From NCBI GenBank assembly GCA_009602725.1, contig WELB01000162.1:252958-278367 (forward strand): a DNA stretch of 25,410 bases, given 5' to 3'. The position numbers and the translations under genes are program-made. The notes under the pieces are model-generated. The model saw nothing but the letters and a program-made list of their open reading frames with translations. It did not search any database and was not told the DNA's origin. Shown piece after piece: positions 1 to 8,311 of this stretch; within the stretch, counting starts at the first letter, position 1; every line of letters starts with the position of its first letter. This DNA is from Spirogloea muscicola. Its lineage: Eukaryota > Streptophyta > Zygnematophyceae > Spirogloeales > Spirogloeaceae.

Positions 1-99
1 TGGCGGCCAGGCCGACGCGGGCGGCGTCGGTGCCGCGTCGGGCCCGACGGCCCCCCGCCGCGGCTCGGCGCGCAGCGGCGGCTCGGCGCGCTCATGCAT
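1..99 (-). CDS. possible 5' exon of a gene leaving the window on the left (weak)
   Basis: On the minus strand an ATG at 99-97 opens a frame with no stop to the window edge. It begins MHERAEPPLRAEP and is rich in Ala, Pro and Arg. Third codon positions are almost all G or C, as in the first exons of the other genes here. No domain is recognisable in 33 codons, and GC-rich DNA often lacks stops by chance, so this is only a candidate. The opposite strand is also fairly open. Confidence 0.2.
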   Translation of the reverse strand, partial: MHERAEPPLRAEPRRGAVGPDAAPTPPASAWPP

Positions 100-217
100 C
101 TCCGCGGGTCTTGGGACTCCCCCCCACCCACGTGGGCGCGCGCAGTCGAGTCTTCCGATGCTGGTGACCGGCGGGGGCTCACAGGGCGGGAGCTCCTCCC
201 ACGCTTCGCATTCCAGC

Positions 218-345
218 CCCCTTTCGGACCTTGGCCGTTCTTGTCGTTCATTCCTCTTCTGGGCTGGCCCTCTCACAGCCGTTGCCTCAAACTGGTATCT
301 GTCTTTCTTTGAGCTTGAGCTGGTCTCTCACAGCCGTTGCCTCGC
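218..345 (+). repeat. degenerate copies of the GGCTGGC repeat family
   Basis: The block from a CCCCTTTCGGACCTTGG stretch through GGGCTGGCCCTCTCACAGCC matches, in opposite orientation, the units at 5714-5791 and 5858-5934. Its CTCACAGCCGTTGCCTC end occurs a second time near 327-343. It is non-coding and belongs to the same dispersed family as the longer units at 404-1911. Confidence 0.6.
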
Positions 346-403
346 TTTGGAAGAACTGCTCTTCTCTTCATTTCGGGCTGGCCCTTGCCATCGAACCCTT
401 TTG

Positions 404-580
404 GGGAGCTACTCAGACCTGATGTTGCTCACTCGTGGGTACTGAGCTTCCCTCTGCATCGTTTCTGTGTTCTGCAGTGTTTTGTAGTGTAGCCCTTTTT
501 CCAGCTCCTCTTTCTTTGGCTTTGGACATTGTCCATTCTTTTTTGCGCTGGCTTTGCCAGCCCCTCTTCTCTATGGGCGC
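404..580 (+). repeat. dispersed repeat unit 1
   Basis: The unit runs from GAGCTACTCAGACCTGATG to CTTCTCTATGGGCG. It holds, in order, a short frame ending SDLMLLTRGY-stop (413-445), a spacer of about 100 bases rich in T and C with a GGACATTGTCC palindrome, and a small hairpin at 547-561 (GCTGGC, loop TTT, GCCAGC). Close copies lie at 753-918, 957-1141 (inverted) and 1748-1911. There is no transposase, no long terminal repeat and no clear target-site duplication. A MITE, a SINE-like element or a retroposed gene 3' end are all possible. Confidence 0.8.
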
Positions 581-752
581 ACACTTCTCTTTTGGGTGGA
601 CTCCCATGCAGCAGGCTCGCTCGTGCAGGTGTACCGCATGCGCTTGGCCGCTTCGCTGCAGAGGTCTATGGCCCGCGCGCTGCACCTGCGTGCAGGCAGA
701 GCCCTCGCTGCTGCCTCTGGCTCTGGCCAGGGGACCCGCTTCCAGGAACCCA

Positions 753-918
753 GTCTCTCTGACCTGAGGCTGCTTAGCAGGGGTTACTGAGTGCTTCGTA
801 GCTGCTTCGTTTCTTTTTGGTGCTTGTTGTTCTTCGTACTTCCCCTGGCCCCTTCTCGTCCTTTGTTCATTCTTTTTTTGGGCTGGCTTTTTCCAGCCCC
901 TATCCTCAATGGGCGAGC
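753..918 (+). repeat. dispersed repeat unit 2 (diverged)
   Basis: It has the same order of parts as unit 1: a frame ending SDLRLLSRGY-stop (TGA at 788-790), a spacer of about 90 bases, then GGGCTGGCTTTTTCCAGCCCC and a CAATGGGCGAG end. Its spacer (GGCCCCTTCTCGTCCTTTG) resembles the units at 5714-5934 more than unit 1, so it links the two clusters into one family. Confidence 0.7.
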
Positions 919-956
919 CCTTCATCATTTTGGGTCGAGGGGGGAAAAAAGGTGCT

Positions 957-1141
957 CGCCCATAGAGAAGAGTGGCTGGCAAAGCTTTGCCAGCCCAAAA
1001 AAGAATGGACAATGTCCAAAGCCAAAGAAAGAGGAGCCGGAAAAAGGACTACACTACACAACACTGCAAAACACAGACGATGCAGAGGGAAGCTCAGTAC
1101 CCACGAGTGAGCAACATCAGGTCTGAGTAGCTCGCTGAAAG
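957..1141 (-). repeat. dispersed repeat unit 3, inverted
   Basis: Reverse-complemented, this is nearly identical by eye to unit 1 over its full length, including the SDLMLLTRGY-stop frame (stop at 1096-1094) and the GGACATTGTCC palindrome. The hairpin core is enlarged here to a perfect 22-base palindrome with 11-base arms at 974-995. Units 1 and 3 form a large inverted repeat with about 375 bases between the arms. Confidence 0.8.
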
Positions 1142-1530
1142 GCGGCGCCCTGACCAGATCTCACCAGATCGGCGTCGACTGCTGGGCACGCGGTCGGCCT
1201 GGCGGCCCGGGGCAAGGAGCGCAAATACGCGGATCACCCGGTTGTTGATAAATTCGCGGCTCTGGCAATCGATGTCCACGGAGCTTTCGGCTGCCGCTGG
1301 CTGGATCTCCTCAGCCGCTTGCCTGTTAGGCCATTGACCGGCGGCCGGGTCTGCCAGGGGCGCTCTCCGGCTTCAACGCCGCCGTTCGCTCGCTCAGGTC
1401 TTCCGTATAAGCATGGCGGTCTCTTTCCAATGCTCCCTTGTGCTCAGGCTAATGCTTTGCACCAGAAAGCTGGGCGACCTCTAGTTGGTGGCAGAAGGGC
1501 TTCGTGTCTGCCATCTAGTATTCAGGCATC
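1142..1530. other. no gene seen
   Basis: GC-rich in its first half, mixed later. The short open frames show no recognisable domain or splice-linked coding continuity. I see no RNA gene here. Confidence 0.5.
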
Positions 1531-1570
1531 GATTTGCGACCTCTATGTTTTGACCCGTGGTTACTGAGCG
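1531..1570 (+). repeat. isolated tail motif of the repeat family
   Basis: Only the short-frame part of the repeat is recognisable: a frame ending CDLYVLTRGY with TGA at 1565-1567. At DNA level it differs from unit 1 at many positions, but most differences are synonymous. No hairpin part follows. Confidence 0.5.
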
Positions 1571-1677
1571 GGTCAATCTGCTGTAGGTCATGTAGGTCTA
1601 TAGATGTGCTTGCCTTTGTACTTGGCCATTCAGCCTTCGTTCATTTCAGATACACGAACTTTTCCTTGCCTACGCCG

Positions 1678-1976
1678 TCTACACGCGAGCAGGCCATGCT
1701 ATGGCTGCTGCCTTTGGGTCTCGGCGGAGTGCCTCTTTCCCTGCAGCGAGCTACTCTGACTTGATGTCGCTCACTCGCGGGTACTGAGCTTCCCTCTGCA
1801 TCGTCTCGTGTTTTGTAGTGTAGTCCTTTTTCGGCACCTCTTTCTTTGGCTTTGGACGTTGTCCATTCTTTTTGGGCTGGCTTTGCCAGCCCCCTCTTCT
1901 CTATGGGCGAGCAGTTTCTTCTTTCCTTCCTGACGGAACCCAGAGGCAGCAGCCAAGGCATGACCTACACGCGAGT
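1678..1976. repeat. inverted pair flanking repeat unit 5
   Basis: The segment at about 1678-1727 (CTACACGCGAGCAGGCCATG, then a GGCTGCTGCC core) returns as an imperfect reverse complement at about 1929-1976. The two flank repeat unit 5. A related sequence precedes unit 2 near 690-735, so it is probably an outer part of the same element. Confidence 0.55.
1748..1911 (+). repeat. dispersed repeat unit 5
   Basis: A close copy of unit 1: a frame ending SDLMSLTRGY with TGA at 1785-1787, a T/C-rich spacer, and a perfect hairpin at 1874-1892 with 8-base arms and a TTT loop. It ends at CTTCTCTATGGGCGAG. Confidence 0.8.
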
Positions 1977-2209
1977 GCAGCTTACTTTCATTCTCCTACA
2001 CGATTTTCTGACCACCCTTACCCGTTTGGGCTGATCTCTCTCATCCAACCCCTTACTTTATGAGAGCTGTTTCTTTTGGGCTGGCCTTCAGACCTACGTC
2101 GCCCTCTACTGGTAGACTCTTTCTTCGTTTTGTATTTTCAGAACCTAAAAGAATGTAGTGTGAAAAGATTGGTCAATAATGTGACGAGCACCATATATGA
2201 TCTTGAATG
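1912..2209. other. 3' flank of the FMN/FHY gene, no gene seen
   Basis: Holds one more degenerate GGGCTGGCC fragment near 2072 and the downstream flank of the minus-strand gene that stops at 2210. I do not see a convincing polyadenylation signal. Confidence 0.45.
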
Positions 2210-5200
2210 CTAAATTGTTCCATCAAGCCTCCCAAGGTTGACGGCCTCGTCAAACTTCGATGCCAAGCTCGTTGTCAAGCTCGTCGTAAGGTATGGATCA
2301 GTCAAATAATTTTCAAATGGCGGCACGTCCAGCGCTCTTCTCGCAATGTCCCCATCCCTGTGTATACGGGCTACAAGGGCATCCAAACTTGGAAAGTTCG
2401 CCTGTTAGAGGAAGACGATAGTCAGGAAGTGGAGATCAGGAGAAGAGGCTGGTCTTCAACCTGCATTTGCCAAGCAAATACACAACGTGCCAAACATGCA
2501 ATGGAAAGTGGGGGATGACACTGTGGCCCTGCCTACAAGTTCATGACGAGCAACCCCTTGAAGTCTGACAACCCGATGCCAAACATTTCAAGGCTGCGGA
2601 ACATCCACACACGGGTTAGCACAATGTTGTGGTCGGGAGTAGTGCTCGCCTCTGGTCGTATGTAGCCAACAACAGCTAGCCGCAGCTCCTCACCATAGAA
2701 GTCTTCTGGAAATTCATGCAACAACCAGGGCTCCTGCGTGGAAAAGCCATGAGCACCTCAGTGCCAGCAGATCCTAGGTGACACTGCGTATAAGCCCATA
2801 TGCTAGCATATGCAAGATCGGAGTTGCATAACTTGGGAGGGAGAAACAAGCAATCTGCCTGATCAACTTTGCAACTGACTTGCAGACTATGAGAGGGCAC
2901 TGCTGCGCTGCTAGATTGCCCGTAAGTTGTAGCGCAAGCCTGCCATTGGCAAGTATACGCTCACCACTGTCTTCTCTGAGTTGTCGAAGTACGGGTTCCA
3001 ACCCACGCTCATGACCATCTTAAATGTACCCTTGTCAGACAGGCCAGCCCATCCCAAGTATATGCCGCACACGTGGTCTGCCAGCTGCCTTGAGAAGGCC
3101 TCTGTGGGAAGGTTGGCTGTGGCACATCCGTAGAGGCAGATGCGCTGCACATCATCCTTGAGGTAGTGATCGGCAAGGTCCTATCAAGGCTGACTAGTCA
3201 ACAAGAGCCATGCTCTGACGTGAAGCCACAACATCAGCTGGCCCGCATCACTTGAGCATCTAAGACGCACAGACAATTAGGATGTGAAGAAAGGGTGCAG
3301 ATTGGGCCTCTGAGGACCTTATCTCACCTGTTGGTATGCCAAGGACCTTGGAGCCGCGGCCAAAGCCCTTGATGACAGGGCCTTTAACATACCACGGATC
3401 AATGGGCAAAGCCTCCTCTATCCCTGCACGCTTCATGCTCATTTGCTTACCAACCCATCTGTCCAATGTGTGCAACTGCTCATTTCTTTCAAAGCATTTG
3501 CTGCCACCCGTTCCTGCAGTTACATCTTAAATAAGGAAACCAAGAACATTTGGCGGCCACTATCACCTAGACTTGGAATTGTGAGATTGGGTGCGCTCAC
3601 AGTCTTCAAAGGGTGGAAGGCTCCATGACTCGAGCCTCAGGTCAAGGAGAGAGCTAAGGATGAGATCGGCAGAGGCATAGTGAGGGCGGTCACTCTTCTT
3701 GGGCAGCGATGGCACCGCCACAACCTGCATGCAGGCCGCTTTGCCGGCCTTCACCCCAGCGCTGGAACCACAACCAGTGCACCACAGTACACATCTCAAG
3801 GTCAGAGCCGTGACGGCATAGCTGCTGGGCTGTAAGCCAGCTGGCTGGACGTTGCCAATTTGGGTTGAAGGCTGCGGCAACACCGGTGGGACAGTGACGT
3901 AAGAGTGTGCCACGACATTGCTGCCTCTGTTAGCGGAGCAGGAAGTTCTTGCTCACGGGGCATCCTCGACCACAAGGCAGCTGCAGGGCTCAGCCCCCAG
4001 TCGTCTAGCCGCCTCCAAGAAGCTGCAGGGCGGCATCGTGGAAGCGCGCTTTACAGCATCAGACCACAGCTTGTCTGAAGGCAAGCTCTAGTGTGATGTC
4101 ATGGCTCCAGGGAGCACGAGCTAGCTAGCAGGCTGCTATTTCACACAAGCTGGTCCTAGTCGTGTGACTTGATATCCACATAAGCTGTTCCTAGTTGTGT
4201 GACTTGATAGTAAAATCGTGCTGACAGAATCTGTCGGCAGACACATGCATCAAAGACCAAAGTGACTGGAGCGAGACTCACATGTCCGGAGCAGGCTTGC
4301 CATTCTCCACTTCGTCACCACACACGATCACATTGAGCATCTCTCGCCACTCTGTTGGCGGCATGAACACCGTGACGCATTTGAGATCACGGGAATAAGT
4401 CCGAACTCCGATTGAGACTTCAGAGCCCGGACAACCTATCATTGGTCTGGGAAAGTGTGGGTGTGCCTGCCTGGGTACACATCCAGCTTCTTGACCAGGT
4501 TGCGCTGCGGAGAGCTGGTGGCCAGGGCCGTCGGGACGCCGTGTGCGTGGAGGTGCTTGAGCAGCCGCTCAGCGCCAGGTAATGCCTTGGCCTCGTGCCA
4601 CCTGCCGTGAGCAGCTGCCCGTAAGCCCAGAGCAGTAGTAAGCACATGCACTGGAGCCCGGAAGAAGATGACTGCTGCACCTTAGGAGCATGACTGCGTG
4701 CCTCTATAATGCTCGCAGCCTTTGAGGGCAGGAATCACAAAATCAGCAGCATCTAGTGGGAGGAAGATGCAGTACAGAGACGTCTCACTGCTCGTCCAGG
4801 AGGGTGATGCTCTGTGCGAGGTACTCGTGCGGCGTGCAAGGCAGATCAAACTCCGCGACGACGGAGGCGCAGCCCTCGAGAGGTCGCTTGCCGAGCCGGC
4901 TGGCGGCGTTGGCGGTGGTCCATGTACGGCCGTGCCCCTCGACAATGGTGCGGGACGCGTCCTGGACCAGGCGCTCTGTGAAGCGGCCATGTTCCAAGAA
5001 TCAGCTGCTATACCAACGGTCTGCTGCTGTTGTGCTGCCAGTCTGCCGCTATGCTGGCGGCAGCAGCAGTAGCGGCAGCAAGTCTCTACTAGCTCCACTC
5101 CACCATAGAGAGCATAGGGCTGTTAAGGGGCTGAAGCTGCTGATGTTTAACGTTTATGTTGATCATGACTTAGACGAAATAGAGCAAGGAGGTGGACGGC

Positions 5201-5344
5201 AGGGTGGCCACCAGTGTCTAACAGGGTGCCGTCGAGGTCGAGGATGACGTGCATGGCAGCACGCGCAGGCGCCGCAGTGGGGCCAGAGGCGGTGGGGGCT
5301 GCCTCCGGCGGTGCCGAGGCCGGAGTCGCGACCTCTGGAGACAT
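2210..5344 (-). CDS. bifunctional FMN hydrolase / riboflavin kinase
   Basis: Orthologue-like to plant FMN/FHY: an N-terminal HAD-type FMN phosphatase fused to a C-terminal riboflavin kinase that makes FMN from riboflavin and ATP. Ten exons on the minus strand: 5344-5212, 4975-4789, 4601-4471, 4351-4282, 4022-3957, 3761-3601, 3423-3328, 3116-2965, 2733-2650, 2401-2210. Phases join without a break and give 423 residues, somewhat longer than the Arabidopsis protein (about 380). HAD motifs seen: nucleophile in DLDGT (Asp36), LATSS (about 133-137), Lys169 in GKPAPD, and VVEDAPAG (about 191-198). Kinase motifs seen: GFGRGSKVLGIPTAN (about 269-283), GIYLGWAGL, KMVMSVGWNPYF, PWLLHEF, DFYGEELRL and VGYIRPEANF. 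The start is the first ATG of the open frame. Met31, just before the HAD domain, is an alternative. Introns 3 and 9 are GC-AG. The family is established knowledge; the exon borders are inferred. Confidence 0.93.
2402..2649 (-). other. GC-AG intron (FMN/FHY intron 9)
   Basis: The exon must end after CGACCAGAG, because the family continues R-P-E-A-N-F and the frame resumes exactly at GCG AAC TTT after ...CTCTAACAG. The donor is therefore GAG|GCGAGC. No GT donor nearby keeps both the frame and the conserved residues. Confidence 0.8.
4148..4209 (+). repeat. short direct repeat inside FMN/FHY intron 4
   Basis: Two 27-base copies (4148-4174 and 4183-4209) differ at only two positions. Each ends in GTGTGACTTGATA. 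They lie inside an intron and have no evident function. Confidence 0.85.
4352..4470 (-). other. GC-AG intron (FMN/FHY intron 3)
   Basis: Joining ...TACCCAG to AGTGGCGAG gives the expected Y-P-E-W-R-E-M run in phase 1. The donor is CCCAG|GCAGGC and the acceptor is CCAACAG. The nearest GT alternative (GAT|GTGTAC) would break the phase. Confidence 0.75.
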
Positions 5345-5713
5345 CGCCTGTGCGAAAGGCCGAGGACTGCGGCGGCGGGACCGACGGCTCCGAGCGACGG
5401 GGAATACTCCCACGAGTGCCGGTGGCTGCCTGGCGGCCCAGGGTGCTGCGGCGAGCAGGGCCCGCAGTGCTTCGGCTCACTGGCGACCCCGCCGCAGCAC
5501 TCTGAGCGCGGACAGCAGCCTCGGCCGGCCGCGCCGCAGGCGGCGGCGGCGGCGGCGGCGGGGGGGGCGGGGGCGTCAGGGGCGCTAGTGTGAGCCCTGA
5601 TCTGAAGCTGCTGGCATGCCCAGGTCTGCTGGAAGGACTGTATGAGAGGGCCTTGTCGGCCCAGCCTGCGGCTCTGCATCACCGCGACGCCGTCACGGGC
5701 AGCGTAGAAGAAG

Positions 5714-5791
5714 AAGTGGCACTCCCAATGGGGGCAAGGGCTGTGGAAAGCCAGCCCGAAAAAGAATTGACAAAGGTTCGAAGGGGCCAAA
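5714..5791 (-). repeat. GGCTGGC-family repeat, unit A
   Basis: Reading the plus strand: GAAGTGGCACTCCCAATGGG, a GGGCTGTGG...CCAGCCC imperfect hairpin, GAATTGACAAAGGTTCG, then AAGGGGCC. It matches unit B at 143-144 bases' distance and, reverse-complemented, repeat unit 2 at 753-918. Confidence 0.8.
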
Positions 5792-5857
5792 TGATGGAGG
5801 GGCCTAAACAGCGCTGAGCGGAAAGAAAAGCGCGGCCAGATTGACTGGTGGCTGTGA

Positions 5858-5934
5858 AGAAGTGGCTCTCCCAATGGGGGCAAGGGCTGTGAGAAGCCAG
5901 CCCGAAAAGAATTGACAAGGTTCGAAGGGGCCAC
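5858..5934 (-). repeat. GGCTGGC-family repeat, unit B
   Basis: Nearly identical to unit A, with a few substitutions and short indels, in the same orientation. The intervening 66 bases are unique. The GGGCTG...CAGCCC outer stem is kept although the inner bases differ. Confidence 0.8.
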
Positions 5935-5969
5935 ACTACGAGCTAAGCAGCGACTGCGGGGCCTGAAGA

Positions 5970-6032
5970 GGCTATGGCAGAACGGGGGAGGATGGAGGCC
6001 AGCCCAAAGGAATGGGCAAAGTCTGAAGGGGC
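5970..6032 (-). repeat. GGCTGGC-family repeat, unit C (degenerate)
   Basis: A weaker copy keeping GCCAGCCCAAAGGAATGGGC and TCTGAAGGGGCC. Its AATGGGC spacing suggests an older member of the series. Confidence 0.5.
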
Positions 6033-6353
6033 CAGAAGGCGCCAGCCTCGCGCAGCCGTCGCGCGCCCTTGTGGAGAATCCCGTCCCTCTTGCTTCCCCA
6101 TTCTCCTCGTCGGTTGTTGTTTCCCCGCCGTAAATGCAGCTCCAACTCCCTCCACACGACAAGTGCTGGCTTACGCAGTCGCCGTTTCGCAGCCGTCTCC
6201 TCTCATCGGCGGCCGTTCCTCCCCCCCCCGGGCTTACCCACCCCCTCCTCCCGGCTCCCGGCGGCGCGGCCCTCGCGCCGCCGCCGCCGGCGCCGCCGCT
6301 GCCGCCGCCGTCGTTGCCGCTGCTACACCCTCCGCCGGCGTCGCTGTGGCACG

Positions 6354-8311
6354 ATGGGCTGTCAGGGCTTTCTGCTTTGCACGCTGAAGCTGGCCAACTT
6401 CTTCCTGGCGCTTGCCGGTGTGCTTGCCGTCGTGTACGCCGTCTGGATGCTCGGCGAGTACAACCGGCACACCGACCCCGACGACGTCGCCGCCGCTGTT
6501 GCCGTCCCGGCGGGACCCTTCGCCGTCCCTCTGGGCCCCTCCTTCCTCGCCGCCGTCGCCAAGGGCAGGCTGGGCAGTGTGAGCAGCCCGGCGGACGCAC
6601 TTGGCTCTGACGAGCCGCGCTTCGAGCTCCCCAAGCCCTGGTGCTCACTTGCCTTCCTCCCTTTCCCGCAACTTAAGGCAGCTGCCGTAGCGGCGGCCTG
6701 CGCTTGTGTTGCAATCAGTGCCGCAATGGCCGCAGCCAAGCATGCCCTGCCTCTGCCAGCTGCCTCGGCTCATGGCTGCCAGCCATTTCCAGGTTCATCT
6801 ACGCCTTCCTGGGAGCCGGCGTCTTCATCGCCTGCGTTACCTTCATCGGTGCGGTCGCCGGCGAGAGCGGCCATGCATGCTGCCTCTCCTGCGTAATCTC
6901 CTGCTGCTCTCCTCGTCGCCATTCACTGCTCCTCTTGTTGTCCTCACGCATGCCCGATTCTGTCAAGTCAAAGCAAGTGCTGCTGGCATCTCTTGGAACG
7001 CACACGCAGACAGTCGGATGGTCTTTCGGTACATCGATTATTGGGCTAGGTCGTCAGGCCCGGTTGGTCATTCTGGTCATGCGAAGGATGAGTGCCTCAG
7101 AGTGGCCCCAGCTCCTGACTTGGCAGCCCACCTGCTGTTGCGTACGCAGTACACATTCGGCTTGGGCGTCCTGCTGCTCCTCCAGGGCACCATTGCCGCG
7201 GCACTGTACCTTGACAGGTCGTGGGAGAGGGTGAGTGCTTTTGCGGCAAGAGATGTCAGCCAATGGCCTCGTGAGTCGCCATGGAGGCTGTAGTGCGTGC
7301 CATGCAAGCCAACGCTGCACCTATATCATATGGAGAGATGGCCAGCAACAGCCAGCGTCTGCGCGGCTGGGCAGTTTGTGCTCCCTAGTGATCCTCCGTG
7401 CGCGTGAGAAGCAGAGCTTTGGCTGCAAGTGCTGGAGATCGACCATCGACTTGCGCTTCGGCCATGGCTGGGCGGACATGCCTCAGCTCATCGTCAATGC
7501 TCGTTGGTACCTGTGCAGGACCTGCCCGATGACCCCACTGGAGAGCTGGCGCGCACCAAGGAGTTTGTTCTGAAAAACCTGGAGATCTGCAAGTGGGTTG
7601 GCCTTGCCATTATCAGCCTTGAGGTGATTTCGACTGGAGCACTGCGGCAAGCCAAACATGACACATGTTGGGTTGGATGTCTTTCATCAACAAGGTCCTG
7701 CAGAAGCGCGCAGCACAGCCTGCTAGCCATGTGCAGATGGACTGGGTTTGTTTCTGACTTAGGCCTCACCGTGCCGTGTGAACAGGTCCTTGCACTCCTG
7801 CTGGCAATGACGCTGCGGGCTATGCAGGATGGCAGGAGTCAGTTTGAGGACGAGGATGACGAGTACCTTCGACCTGCAGGAAGGCAGCCGCTGTTGCCGC
7901 GTCAGGCCCCGGCGCCTGCCCATGTGGCATCGTTGCCGCCAACAGCGAGTGCCGCCGATCCTAGGAGTGCCGGCAAGACTGACCCCTGGCGAACGCGCAT
8001 GCTTGACAAGGTGTGCTGTTGAGTGTGAGGTGTTGGCTGGCATGATGCAAGCCACTTCAGAGCCTGCGGCTCCAGTCACTCAGGCATCATGTCTTGCTCG
8101 TTGACCTAGTGTTTTGTGCTTGAAGCTGGACCGCGCTAAGCTGTTGCCTTGCACACCTGACTGTGCCATGTTGGGCTGGTCCTTGCAGTATGGGCTGGAC
8201 ACAAATGAGTTCACGTACAATGCTGAAGGAGGTAGACTGGCTGCCCAGGCAGGCTCCCGGCCTGCGAGAGGCCCAGAGGGGCGCGGTTCTGGAACGTGCA
8301 CAATACTCTGA
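6354..8311 (+). CDS. TOM2A-like tetraspanin
   Basis: A four-span membrane protein of the plant TOM2A/TETRASPANIN family. In Arabidopsis TOM2A is an endomembrane protein that tobamoviruses exploit as a host factor; its cellular role is little known. Six exons: 6354-6640, 6793-6892, 7150-7230, 7519-7623, 7786-8010, 8189-8311; phases agree and give 306 residues. Seen: N-terminal MGCQGFLLCTLKLANFFLAL leading into span 1 (about 7-33), span 2 (about 97-119), a HACCLSC cysteine motif (123-129), span 3 (about 131-149), a DLPDDPTGE loop, span 4 (about 178-200), an acidic EDEDDEYLRP stretch and the family's conserved tail DPWRTRMLDKYGLDTNEFTY. The last four residues, CTIL, form a CaaX-type box. A TGTAA about 80 bases after the stop could be a polyadenylation signal. 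The ATG has a purine at -3 and G at +4. Confidence 0.93.

Larger units (their letters stand above)
5345..6353. promoter_or_regulatory. shared upstream region of FMN/FHY and the tetraspanin gene
   Basis: The two genes are head to head, so both promoters and 5' UTRs must fall in about 1 kb. The DNA is very GC-rich near both start codons, with a GGC run at about 5541-5571 and a C/T-rich stretch at 6200-6340 before the tetraspanin ATG. Three units of the GGCTGGC repeat family occupy 5714-6032. No TATA box is clear. The promoter role is inferred from gene orientation. Confidence 0.5.

Noticed and set aside
5147-5413. A longer FMN/FHY N-terminus starting at 5413
   Set aside because: The codon there is GTG, not ATG. 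The first ATG of the frame is at 5344, and nothing upstream resembles the family.
5218-6648. A 476-codon minus-strand frame across the FMN/FHY and tetraspanin start regions
   Set aside because: It runs out of frame through the HAD first exon and antisense to the tetraspanin exon. Its translation is Arg/Pro/Ser-rich low complexity, as expected from GC-rich DNA lacking stops.
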